A stretch of 50,209 bases of DNA from Gonium pectorale (Eukaryota; Chlorophyta; Chlorophyceae; Chlamydomonadales; Volvocaceae), in contig LSYV01000032.1 in the NCBI GenBank assembly GCA_001584585.1, positions 879,566-929,774 of the forward strand, given 5' to 3'. Below the pieces are notes generated by a model. It had not been told where the DNA came from. It was given only the letters and a program-made list of their open reading frames with translations, and did not search any database. Shown here piece by piece: positions 1 to 11,600 of the stretch. The translations under genes and the position numbers were made by a program. The first letter of the stretch is position 1; each line of letters begins with the position of its first letter.

Positions 1-295
1 GAAGAAACGGAAACGCAGTGAGTGCGCGTGGCGGTGGGGCGGTACGGAGTCCCGCCCCCGCCCCCCCNNCCCCCCGCTGGTAGCCGCTGACCGCCGCCAG
101 TGCACACGCAGGAGGAGTGAGGCGCGCTCCAAAGCGCGTCACCTTTAGTCTGCCACCGGCTCGGCTCGGCGCGGCCCGGCCCGGCCCGGCCCACAGGACG
201 CTGGGCCCCCTCAGGCCACAAAGCTACGTACGGCAGGGGGACGCTAGGCCCAAAGTGGTCCCCTGTCCGCCTCCTTCCCCCGGCCCGGCCCGCAG
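1..295 (+). other. Left edge: probable exon tail plus intron of the UBLCP1-like gene
   Basis: Bases 1-17 followed by GTGAGT at 18 look like the end of an exon in phase with the exon that starts at 296. The CAG acceptor is at 293-295. The intron between them is C-rich and contains two unresolved bases (NN) at 68-69 inside a C run, so its length may be wrong. The upstream ubiquitin-like domain expected for this family would lie outside the window. Confidence 0.4.
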
Positions 296-3096
296 GAGAA
301 GCTGGCCCGGCGGCTCAAGAGCGTGGAGGTGAAGATCATCAGCCCGCCGCGCCCCGGCAAAAAGTGCCTCGTCATCGACATCGACTACACCATCTTTGAC
401 CTGGGGTCCACAGCCGAGCGGCCCGAGGTGCGGCGGCTCCCGTACGTACGTACGGCGCACAGAGGGCAGCGGGCGGGGCCGCCGCTGTTCCGACTTGAAA
501 GAGAATGGGTCCAGGGGTTACCTAAATCGAGGGAGCGGCTCTGCCGCGTGGCGTCGACCGTGCTTTCTTACTGATGTGGGTTGACTGCCGAGCGGCGAGC
601 GGGCGGGGTAGACGGAGAGGGCGAGGACATGACGGTCGGGATCACGCGGTGTCACGTACGACACATCCCGTGATTGACAGAACGCGTGGCAGGCCCCTTG
701 CTTACAGCATCAGCAGCCGTGCCGACATGTCCGCTAGCTAGTTGGCACACCGTGGCGGCCTGGAACCAGCGGGCTGTGCGGGCTGTGCGATCTACATGGC
801 TCGACGTTCCCCAACACTGCTACTGCACGTCTATCTGTTGTCGTTGCTGTTGCCACGAGGGACACAACAAGCACCGTGGCGGCCTGCTGGAAAGTGCGGC
901 CTGCGCGGTTTGGCTTTCGTTGCTTTCGTTGCTGATACATACTGGTGTCACACGGCTCTCGTTGCCGTGCAGGAGCTGGCCCGGCCGTACCTCCACGAGT
1001 TCCTGGCCTCAGCGTACGAATCGTACGACATAATCATCTGGTCCGCGACGAGCAAGAAGTGGGTCGAGGTAAAGATGAAGGTACGGTGCGGCGGGCGGGC
1101 ATGCGGCAAGTACGGCGGGCGGGTGGTACTCGGATGCCGAGTCGCTGTCATCAGCCGCCGATTGGGTACATACAGTGGAGGGGGCGGAGCGCGCTGCCCC
1201 CCACTGCCTGATGCTGCGCGTCGTAGCTAGTACGGATGGCGGGATGCGGGGTCGTGTGCTGCCGTGGAGTGCGCGGCGGGATGCGGCGGGGTCGGCTGCT
1301 GTGGAGTCCGCTTCGTGTGTGTGGGGGGGTGGGGACGGTCACTTAGCTGTCCGGAGCAGTGCGGTGTCCTCTTGAGGAGGTGAGTTGCCCCTGTCCGCCC
1401 CGGGGGCCAAGGCCTGCTTCGCCGACCCCACACTCAATACCCTATGAGTGGCGTGTGCTCCTCAAGCGCTCCCTCCTCAAGCGACAATTAGAAGCGCTTT
1501 CCAACCCAACGACCCCCTGACTACCCCCCGGCCTTCGACGACTCGGGCCTAAGGCTTCTCTACTGAGGACGCCTTTTGACTCTTCTAACCCAATCTCCCC
1601 CCAAACATAAAACACACACGCCCCGCAGGAGCTGGGCGTGCTGGGCAATCCGTCGTACGGCGTGGTGTGCCTGATGGACCACACGGCCATGGTCACCGTG
1701 CACACGGACAAGTACGGCGTGTTCGACTGCAAGCCGCTGCAGGTACTTACGTACGTACGGACGGACGGACGTTTGTACATCCGCTTAGTACGCTCGTTTG
1801 CTTGTTTGCGAAAGGGATGTTCGTTCGGCGGGTTTGTTGTTTGCGAGCCACGCGCTGACCCTCCTGCCTCTTTGTGCTGGCGAGGGGGGGGGGCGGGTTT
1901 ACCTCCCAAACAACTCCTCCCATCCCGATCGATCCATTCTGTGTGCCTCGTCGGCGTGGCCTCTGCGACCCCGCTTATCGATCCCTGGTCTCTGTGGGTC
2001 ATTGGCCAACAGCCGTCCAGACCCCTTTCATACCCCCGTGTCCCTCCCGTCCCCCCCTTCCGGCCGCCCCCGCTGGTCCCGCTGACCCCGTCCGTCCCCT
2101 CGGCGTGCCTCCCCCAACCCTCCACATACACCTTGCCCGGCAGTTTGTGTGGGAGAAGTTCCCCGGCCAGTACACCCCGGCCAACACCATCATGCTGGAC
2201 GACCTAAAGTGCGTGCCGGGCAGGGCGGGCAGCGCGGATTACTAGCTGCGGGAGGGCTTATCGGGGCCGCTGGGGGGGCGTGGTTTGGGCGGCTGCTGGA
2301 CGACGCTGTTGCGTCGTTTGTATCGTTTCGTATGTTGGCGGGTGGCGGCGGGGACCTGGCTGGATAGCGCGGCCCTGCTCGCTGCCGCCAACCATTGTGC
2401 GTTGACCCGCGCACGGCGGAGCTGGATGGCGTGTCCGCTGCCTGCCTAGCGTTAGGCAGCAGGGAGCGCGTGCGCCCCTGCTGGTCGGGCGGCGCCTGGT
2501 GTGCGCACATCATCTCGTAACGCAAACGTCTCTACATGCATGCCCCCTCGCCCCCGCGCACCCGCGCCCGCCCCTCTCCCTGCCCCCGCGGATTGAACGC
2601 CTGTCACCAACCTTGTCCCCTGCAAGCCCATTCAATTTGGCCGCCGGCCCATCCATCGTGCGCCCGCAGGAGATACAGATGCAGGGCCCGGCCGCGCATC
2701 CATCCGGCCCTTGTCCGGCTCACCTCGCGCCCGCGCCCGCCGCCATCCCCATCGCCTCCTCTCCCCTCCCTACGGGCGGCTGCGCCTGGCGCTCAGCGCG
2801 TTCCTATCTATCAGGTGTTGCATCTCGAAACCCCCCTCCCTCCCTCCCTAACTCCCTCCCGCCCTCCTACCGCCAGGCGCAACTACATTATGAACCCGCA
2901 GCAGGGGCTGGTCATCCGGCCCTTCCGCAAGGCGCACCTCACCCGTGGCACCGACCGCGAGCTGCTGGGCCTGCGAGCCTACCTGGCCGCCATCGCGCCG
3001 CTGGACAGCCTGGAGGCGCTGGACCACAACCGCTGGGAGCGGTATTTGGAGAAGCACGCGCGGAGGCAGCAGGGGCAGCAGGGGCAGGGGCAGTAG
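296..3096 (+). CDS. UBLCP1: UBLCP1-like nuclear proteasome phosphatase (3' part)
   Basis: Five joined exons: 296-427, 973-1080, 1629-1742, 2144-2208 and 2877-3096, all GT-AG and phase-consistent, giving 212 residues to the TAG at 3094-3096. The HAD/FCP-type catalytic motif is DIDYTIFD near the start, with D-x-D-x-T nucleophile and acid. It is followed by WSATSKKW, then the second acidic motif IMLDDLK, then RNYIMNP and a C-terminal [10 protein letters not shown]. The order and spacing match ubiquitin-like-domain CTD phosphatase 1, which in animals and plants dephosphorylates the 26S proteasome in the nucleus. The N-terminal ubiquitin-like domain that docks on the proteasome is upstream of the window. 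The extreme C-terminus is a short Gln-Gly tail specific to this protein. Introns carry GTACGT-rich starts but no other genes. Family assignment is firm; the missing 5' end is the main gap. Confidence 0.93.
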
Positions 3097-3117
3097 GGAG
3101 GCAGCAGGGGGGCATTA

Positions 3118-3122
3118 TGTAA
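3118..3122 (+). terminator. TGTAA near the UBLCP1 stop
   Basis: TGTAA is the usual polyadenylation signal in Chlamydomonas-type nuclear genes. This one lies only 22 bases after the stop codon, which is short for such a 3' UTR, so the true signal may be farther downstream. Confidence 0.25.
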
Positions 3123-4472
3123 GCGCGCGCGGCGCGGCTTTGGTGTCGGGGTTAGTTTTGTTTGGATGTCGGGCGAAACGGTTGACGTACGTGCGGTGTC
3201 GCCTTACTTGCGGTGTCACTCTTTGCTTCCATGTGGGTGCTTGCGGCGCCCCGGTGGGCGGCCCGCCCGCGGCGGGTCGGAACAGGCCTTGTAGGCGAGT
3301 TAGAAGTAAATGGAGTTGCTCGTCATCATCTCGACGGCGGCCTGCTGTGTGTCTTGCTGGTCTGTGGCCGGCCGCCGTATAGTAGCCAGCCGTCATGCAC
3401 GCAACGAGCGGCAGGGGTGCTAGCTGTTGCTGAACGCTGGATGGAGGCGCAGACACGCCTGTATGGAGGCTTCTCGGCCGGTGCTCTAGCTACCTGCGCC
3501 CCTAGGGGCGGGCAGCAATAAGGATGCCTATCTATCCAAGTGCGGAGCGTGTGTGTCCCAGACGCGGGCAGGAGCCAAACCAGGATTGGGCAGCAGTGCT
3601 GACGCCTGAGTCGGTGCCTAGGTGCGGAGCGAGTGCGGTAGGTGAGGTGTACGGCGTGTCAGTCGCCGTCGTACGTGCTGGTAGGTCAAGCACGGCGGTC
3701 GAGGTCAAGTGAAAGGCCGATCGAGCCATTGTGAGATCAAGTGAAAGGCAACACATTGAGCTACCAAAGCCGGGACGGAGCGGCAGAATTGGTGGCGAGG
3801 GTGGGTTGCTTTGGACGCTCCTGCGTATACATGTGCACGCAAGCTGCGCCGGCTCGCTCATGCATGGCTATCATGGCGCGTTCAGACCGAGCGGGTGGAC
3901 GGTCCAATCATGAACGTGTATCGCTGGATGGAGAACGTGGCCTGGCCGGGGGCAGCTGTATCCTGAGTGGAAGTGATGAATCCCCTGAAGGGTGTATGGG
4001 GAAGGGTGTATAGTACGGGGCAGGAAACGCATGTAGCGCTGACGACGACGTGCGTGTGGCGTCGAAGTGGCGTCGATCATGTATGCATGCGCACCTTGCC
4101 CGGACTACTATTGCTAAAACATCACTGTACGGTGCGAAAGGGTGGAAACTTACAGTGCCGTGCCTTGCAGCTCGGCACGCAGGGCCGTGCACGAGTAGGA
4201 AGGCGTGCGTTTGTTTGGCTGCGGGCAGCCGGCGGCTCACGTGGCGTTTGGGAGCGAGGGGCGAGCGAGGCGGCCGGGTCGCCACGCTCCCGCTCATCCC
4301 GCCGGAGGTCCTCGACGCCCTGCTGGTCCCCAGGGGGCACCGAGCACGGCCCGGGCTCGCTGGACCCGGCAAGTTGCACGCCCGAGAAGGCCCCTGCTGC
4401 CGTCACCCCGCCCACGCGGGTTCCACTCAGCGCCACGCCTGGTCCCCAACTTGCCAGCGCCATAACAGGTCC

Positions 4473-4569
4473 AGCGGAAAAAAATACAAGAATGCCACAC
4501 ATGTCACCAGATCCGGCTTCAAGTCAGCTACCCGCCTGGCCGGGTCACATCCTTGTATTTCTTTCCGCT
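4473..4569. repeat. Inverted repeat, 18-bp arms
   Basis: Left arm 4473-4490 (AGCGGAAAAAAATACAAG) and right arm 4552-4569 are reverse complements at 17 of 18 positions, separated by 61 bases. This could be a small hairpin RNA locus or the termini of a tiny MITE-like element. No coding potential inside. Confidence 0.6.
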
Positions 4570-5652
4570 ATTGCCGTTAAGTTGGTTGCCGTACGAGGGG
4601 TATGGCACAGCGGGACGAACATTTAATAGTCGCCAAAATGAACTATTAGTAGCATGCTGGATTATGCTTTACGAGTCACGTCCGGATATGCGTTCCGCAT
4701 TGCAAACTGACGAGTGGGCTAGCCTAGGGTGGACAAAAACACAATGCGGGTCGGTGGGTCATGGTGCCAGATGACCGCTTCCAACCCGCTATAATAAGAT
4801 GTAAATAGCATCATAACAGCATAAAAAAAGCGAGGCGTGTGCTCACGGGCTTTAGAATGAAGCGGGCGGCCCAGCTCGCGAAAACAGCCTGCATCTCGCG
4901 AGGCGGAGGTCTCATTGAGGCAGGGCGCCACACGCATATACTTATCCTGCCCAATATAGGCACCTATAAACCGCTTTATTGCGTCTTAACTCTCCTTCCA
5001 GCGGAGCGGCAGTTTGCGACAGTTGGAGGCAATTTGTGAGTTTTCCTTGCAAAGAGTCTTTGTGTACAGCTTCTGAGGAGTGTAGAACACGCTTTACAGC
5101 TTTGCAAGGCATCTCTTGGGACTCAGGGGCCAAAACAACATGTTCGCCCTGTGACGCGCTTTCGCTGTGCCGTGGCCTCAAAACATGTTGATTAACGAGA
5201 GTATGCAAAGGTGATGAAAGCTATAGGCGAAAGCAAGGGGACCCGCCAAATCCGCCCCAGAGCGGCGGAGTGGTACCCGCTTGACCCTGCCCGACGGCGC
5301 TTCGCCATACAAGAGCAGTCCGGCGGGAATAACGAGTACCAGCCTCGTATGGTGCCTCACAACTAGTGTCGTACGATAATCATCAAGAATTCTACCTCAA
5401 ACGCGCTCGCACGCCTTAGCACCTATAGGGCATGCATGTGCTGTTGCCAGAACTTTTGGAATTGCCTTGAGGCTCAGAGGCGAAGAAACAAATTTCTGAT
5501 AGAAGTAGCTTAGCACTACAGCTACCCATTATACCTTCAGCAGGGGGCATAACATGTAGTCGGCGGCTGTAGCTCGAAGGGCACCCTACCATCTCAAATA
5601 TATAACTGCTGCGCACAACGATAGGACGTCACGGAATCATCCTAGTAGTATT

Positions 5653-5684
5653 TTGCGCCTTCACAACCACATGTGAAGGCGCAA
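5653..5684 (+). promoter_or_regulatory. Perfect 5'-UTR hairpin next to the NLR start codon
   Basis: A perfect 13-bp inverted repeat, TTGCGCCTTCACA at 5653-5665 and its complement at 5672-5684, with a 6-base loop. It ends nine bases before the ATG at 5694, so in the mRNA it would form a GC-rich stem at the initiation site. A role in limiting translation is inference; the structure is directly visible. Confidence 0.55.
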
Positions 5685-5693
5685 TCAAGGAGT

Positions 5694-8600
5694 ATGGGGT
5701 GCGAAACATCGAAAGTTGCGGCGGAGCCAAGGGGCAGAACGCGCAAGCCGCCCGACGACAAGCCCCTCGCGGAATGGGATTCCGAGGTACGGGCCGTTGT
5801 AGGACCGGTGCACGTTCCGCCGGGCAGGCTTGACACCGCCGCCGTACGTCGTGAGCCCCTTACTTCCTTGCTCATGCCAGCAGCCCCCCAACCCCTCTAT
5901 CCCGTTTCCCTGTCCCTGCACCACCCACCCCCGCTTCCAGCCATGCCTTTCGGCTCAGGCTGGCTATACTCTTAACGGACGTGCGTTTTTCCTTCAAAAA
6001 ACACCCCCTTTTGGGGCGGGCCCTGACGAAAAACGAGGGTCGGGAGAAGGGGTGCTCTAACGAAAAACCCAGCCCCTGAAAGGGGCTCCGTCCATGGAGT
6101 GGACGGAATGCCCATCCGGATGGAGGGCATCCCCGGACGAAAAATCTCGCAGAGCTTTAAGCTTTTTCGGCGGGCTAAACGAATTGCTCCGACGGAAGAT
6201 AGCCAAGCTATTCCGGCTGCTGCCAAGGCATCTGCTCCCTTGCTTGCCCTCCCGTGCCTTGCCGCCCCTGCCACATGTATATGCCTTTAAGGAGGTGGCC
6301 TTCTGGTATGACGGTCTGGTGGGGGCCGTGTCGCGCTACCGTGCGGCGCTGCTGCCGCAGGAGGGCTGCGTGGTGGCGCGGTGGACCGAGCAGGTAATAA
6401 TGAATGCGTGCGTGGGGCTCGGTTTGGGCTGTATAGGTAGTCTAGGCGTCGTCGAGAACTCCGCCGGGATAGATGCGGTGCGTGAGGGCACGCTACGCAT
6501 GCACGCCGCAAGATAGGTAGCTAGAGGAGCTCGCTCAGTGCCCCAGCCACGCCGTTGCAGGCGGCCTTCTTTCTTGCGCCGTAGTTCCGTTCAGCACATT
6601 AAATCAGATATCCACTTGCAGTATACGAGCGCTTTTTTACATGAGTCCGTTTCCTGTTGCGGCCAGCTGCTGGCGCCCTCTTCTGCATGCATGCATGCAT
6701 GCATGCAGAAGCCCAGCCCAGCCCTAACGCACCCGTCGTCCGTCCGCCGTGCTTCGTTCATGTATGCCGTGTGCCCCCGTGCGTGCCCCCGTGTCCCGTG
6801 CGTACGGCCGCGCGCAGTACCTGCTCGGGAAGGGGGTGACGCCGGAGGACGCCCTGGCCCTCATGGCCTACCGGGACAAGGCCGCGGCCAGGGCGGTGGC
6901 GGCTGCGGCAGCGGCTGCGGCTGCGGTAGGGGGCACGGCGGTAGGGGGCACGGCAGGAGGCTTCGGAGCCTCAAGTCCCCGGAATGCAGCAACCGCGCCG
7001 GCCCAGGCACAAGCAGCAGCAGCATCTTCGGCTGCCGCTGGAGCCCATCTCACAGCCTCGCTCTCCTCCCTCACCGCCGCCGTCACACCCACCACCACGG
7101 CCACCACCGTCACCGCCACCTCGGCGCCGCCCAGCGGGCTGCCGGCGTCACCTGTGAACAATGGCCCGGGCGGCGGCCAGGCGGCGGGGCAGCAGCAGAG
7201 CGGCGGCAACACCAAGCCGGGCTTCAAGGAGTCTCTCGTGGTGCGTGCCGCGTGCTTGGCCCGTTTGCGAGGTTGGGTCGGGTGGTAGCTAGCTAGCTAG
7301 GGACCGGGCCTGGCGGTCGGGCTCGGCACTGGATGGGTTTGCCGCGCAGACCTACCCTAGATAGATCCGCCACGCACGCACCAGCCTCGCTTGCTGAGCT
7401 GCGCGCGGCGGTGCTTGCCGTTATTACCTGTAGTATCGCAAACAAGTAAGGGATAGCTCACAACCCGGCCACGGCATGTCCTCCACCACACCCTCCATGC
7501 TGGACTCCGGTGGCATTGTGAATACAGGCTGGGATTGTGAATGCAGTGGCACGCACAGTGCGGCCGCGGCCGCGGAAGGGGCCATGTACGGCTGTCATGT
7601 GACGTACGGTGGGCCTTTCTTCATGCCGTACTCGCCAGTGGGGCATACTTCGTCCCGCTGATAGCTTTGCTGGGTCTCTGCTGGCTGGATTGCTCCCCTC
7701 CGCCCCCTCCGGGTCGTCTCACTATCCGCTTACCGCTTTTGCCCGTCCTGTCGCGTCTCTTCCTGCACAGGCGCTCCTCACTAAGGGCCTCTCCGTGACA
7801 CGTGCGGCGGTGAAGAGCCTGGGGCCCTCGCTCCCGTTCCCGGGTGAGCGCTGCATGGAGTGATTTGCTTGGTGAGTGCCTGACTGCCGTTGCCTACCTA
7901 GACCAGACTCCTTGCTCGCTTCGTTCCCAGTCCTGGCCTTCCGGCCCTCGCCTCGTGTCTCGCGCCTCCAACGTACGGGTGCATCCCGCAGTACCCGCAT
8001 ACGCCGTATCCATCTATCGCCGGCCGCGCGCCCTTGCTTCGTTCTGCACCCTGTCCGTCCTGCCCGCATGCCGCTCTCACCGCACGCGTCGTATGTATGT
8101 ATTCATACAACAGGTACCAGCCAGCTGCCTGCCCGCCTGCCGCCGCCTTGTGTGTCTCGCGCGCCTCCGCTCCGTCCCCTGCGTTGCTTGTGCCGTACAT
8201 ACATATATCAGGCGCTGAGGCCGCAAACCTGGTGCTGGTGCTGCTGGATCTGGTGGAGGGCGCGGTGACCAATGCGTCCAACCTGGCGGACCTGCAGGTC
8301 AGGCGGTTGGGGCGGTTATTGGCTGGTCAGGTCCGTCGGCTTGTTTATTTTGCTTGGTCAATCAACGCGGTTGGGACCGTTGGCTGGCCGTGGCGGTTGG
8401 GGCGGCCGATCGACTCGCATCCCACATTCCTACAAATGAGTAGTACAACACCGTATAGCATGGAGCTGTTGCTTGTTTGCCGCCTTACATGCGTTATGGC
8501 TCCACTCACATCCCGGCTGATCCACCCCCCACGCACTCTGCACAAACCTAACCCGTCCATCCATCTGCCACGCTCTCCGCCGCCCCCGGTAACCCTTAAA

Positions 8601-11600
8601 TTCTAATACGCACATACAGCGGCGCGCACTTGCCCTGCTGGACCTGCTATCCGCCTACCACCCCGAACTGGAGCGGCTAAGGGCTTACAAGGGCGTAGTG
8701 GACGAGTACAAGGAGCTGCTGCAGGTACATACGTGCGCTGGGTGCGTGGGCTTGGCTTGGCTGGTGTACTTCTAGTGGTGCTGATCGATGTCTTACCTGC
8801 GATGGGGCGCCTTGCGTTGGCTGCTGGTCCCGCCGCGCATACATGCACGCGATTAACTCGGTGAGCAGTAGACGGGAACGTACGTGCGCCCATGCCGCCA
8901 GGAGGTGCATGCTGCGGTGTTTCTGGGGTCGCTGTTGATTGCGCTGGCTGGGACGGATGGAGGGGCAGGCAGGGGCCCCTTGATTGTTGGGCGGGAACTC
9001 TATCTGGCGGTGGGTGGGTATGTAGGTGCATGCGGTGATAGCTAGCTAGCAGGCTAGCTGGCTGGGAGGGGCAGGCAGCTGCCTGCTGCCCCTGCAGGGG
9101 CCCCTTGTTGGGCGGGACTCAGGCGGTGGGTGCATGCATGCATGCATGCGGTAGTTGCTAGCAGGCGCGCGCGCCATGCCATCAGGATCCCGCTGGAATG
9201 GCATCCGCTGGAATATTGGCGCGCTGTATGTGCGCAGGGGCAGGTGGCGGGCGGGCGGGCGTACGTACGTCCACTCACTTGGCCTTACTTGTACATATGT
9301 TCCCAAAACTGCCCCGATAGGGCATGATTATTAGGATATGATAGGGAAACGACCACTACCCATGCGCGCTATCATAACCTGTCCCTTGCCACCATCCCTT
9401 GTTATCGCCACCTCTCCCAGCCTGCCCCGATAGATAGATGCAACCCGCCCTGCTGCCGACGCATCCAGGACATTTCTCAGTGCATTGAACGAATGAAATA
9501 TGTCATGCTTGCAACGCTTGAGTGCCGCGCCCTAAGCTACCTAGCTAGCTAATGAGCTTGATGACCTGTCCCAACCCATGCACCCCTTACCGCTACCTGC
9601 TGATTACCGTTTCTGCTTGACAATGTAGCTCGGCCTTGTTCCCAACCTGCCCTGGACATGTCCTGACCCATCACTTACCGTGCGCCACCCACCCAGGGCA
9701 TCACCGCCTACGCCAAGGCCTACTCGGACCGCAGCTGCCTGCTGCGCGTGCTCACGTCCGGCTCCGACGCCGAGCACTACACCGCCCTGGTGGCGCAGCT
9801 GGGCGAGCTGGCCCAGCGGGTGGAGCTGGCGGTGGCGGCGGACAGCAACGCACGGCTGCAGGGCCTGCAGGTGCGGCGCGCGGTGGGGTATGTAGCAGGT
9901 AGTGCGTCAGTCCGCATGCCCGCAAAGAAAAAAGATACATAAAGAGACATGTGGATAGATAGCTAGATAGATAGGTGTATAGATGGATGACATCTAGATA
10001 GGAAGTACCAGTGCTGCTTGCAAAGCCCATGCGTGTATGCGCGCCGAGCGGCGTACACCTGCACCTGCATACACGTATGTACGCACGTGATGCTCCCTGC
10101 TGCAGACCGCTGCGGCGGCGAGCGGGCGGGCCCTGGAGCGGGTTGAGCTGGCGGTCAAGGAGGCGAGGCAGCTGCTGGCGCAGGCGGCCGCGTATCAGGT
10201 GCGGTTTAATGGGGATGTAAAAGTAAGATGCTTGGCTGGGGCCGATGGGATTGGCAGCTGGAGCATGCATGTATGGCTGCTGCTGGGTATGGCGGCGTGG
10301 ATGGGTAGATAGGTGCATTCGGTGTTCGTGGCGCGCGACATGTATGCTTGCCAGGTGGCTCCGGCACGCATGCTTGATGATTTATTTGCTGGCAGCAGGA
10401 TGGGGGTTACGCTGACCGTCGGCATGCCTTTGGGCCGGCGGGCGCAGTAGTCCTCTAGTTGCGTTATCTGTATTCGTTTGCCCCGCCGCCGTATGCAGGA
10501 CCCCGCGGGGGGCGCCCGCGCGCTGGTGGCCGATCTGGGCGGCATGGAGGCGGTGCTGCGGGACGGCGACAAGCTGTCGCGCGTGGTGCAGGAGCTGGGC
10601 GTCGGCGACAGGCTGACCATCCACATGGTGAGGCGGCTCGCATCGTTGCATGGCTAGCACAGCGAGCGAGCCAGCTGACTAGATAAATAGCCCCACTACT
10701 GCCTGGCTAGGGGCAAATGCAACGTATGTGTGAATTAAGCAGCGAGATAGATAGCACTTTCTGCTCACAATCAAGTAATGGCCATTGAATTTCGCCCTGC
10801 AATCTCCCTGTTACTTAGATGAAATGGTAGATAACCCAAAGCAATAGCCATGCACGCACGCACGCTGTGCTCGCTCCCTGACGTGGCTGAATGTTAGAGT
10901 GGACGCGCGCCCGCTTGCTTGCGCCCTGCCGAGCCATTCCATTGGCTGGACGGCTCACCCTCAATGCATACATGCGTACATCTGTCCATCCGCGCGCGCG
11001 ACCCCAGGTGTCGTCCTGCCCTGCCCTTGCTTGCCAATGGCTGGATGACTTACCCCCCCTCCCTCCATGCATCTATCCATCCATCTATCTGTCCATCCGC
11101 GCGCGCGACCCCAGGTGTCGTCCCTGCTGGAGGCGCACCTGGACATGGGGCCCCACCGCCACATCCGCCAGTCCGACTTGCGCCTGTTCTGGAAGCAGCA
11201 GTACGGCGAGGTGCAGGTGCCTTGGAAGCTGTTCTGGAAGGTATGCACGCAGGCACAGCACATACACACGCGGGTATGTATGTGTGGGCGGGTGGCATGT
11301 AGCGGAAGGTCTATCTGATCGCCGTACGTCCGCACGGGCACACAGATACGAGGGAGTTAGCTAAGCTAGCTAGGCCGCGCCCGCTGCGTTGATAAGCCCT
11401 GCGTGCCTAATACCTCGTGATAGGATGACATAGACCTGCCTGAATTGTTTCTACTTCTTGCCTGCTGCTGTGCTATGCTGCTCGGGAACATGCAGGCGTT
11501 TCCCGAGAAGCTCTTGGCCGTGTCTGTGGATTTGGATGTGGTGTCGGCGCTAAGCGAGGTGCTGGCGCGGGAGGCGTCACGCCGCAACTTCCAGGTGGCC

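Larger units (their letters stand above)
3097..5652. other. Intergenic region, no supported gene
   Basis: Only short overlapping ORFs without family signatures or coherent splice pairs. The right part, about 4600-5650, is visibly less GC-rich than the flanking genes and carries A-rich runs and a TATA-like CCTATAAA near 4963. The region should contain the 3' UTR of the UBLCP1-like gene and the promoter and 5' UTR of the NLR-like gene. An inverted repeat at 4473-4569 is listed separately. Confidence 0.5.

Noticed and set aside
443..457. GTAC repeats as regulatory sites in introns
   Set aside because: GTACGTACG runs occur at many intron starts here and reflect donor-context bias rather than specific sites.
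6094..6393. Start of the NLR gene at the in-frame ATG 6094
   Set aside because: Residues before EVAFWYDG would be encoded by the palindrome cluster. Exon 5694-5786 with its GTACGG donor joins in phase to 6292 and gives a sensible N-terminus.
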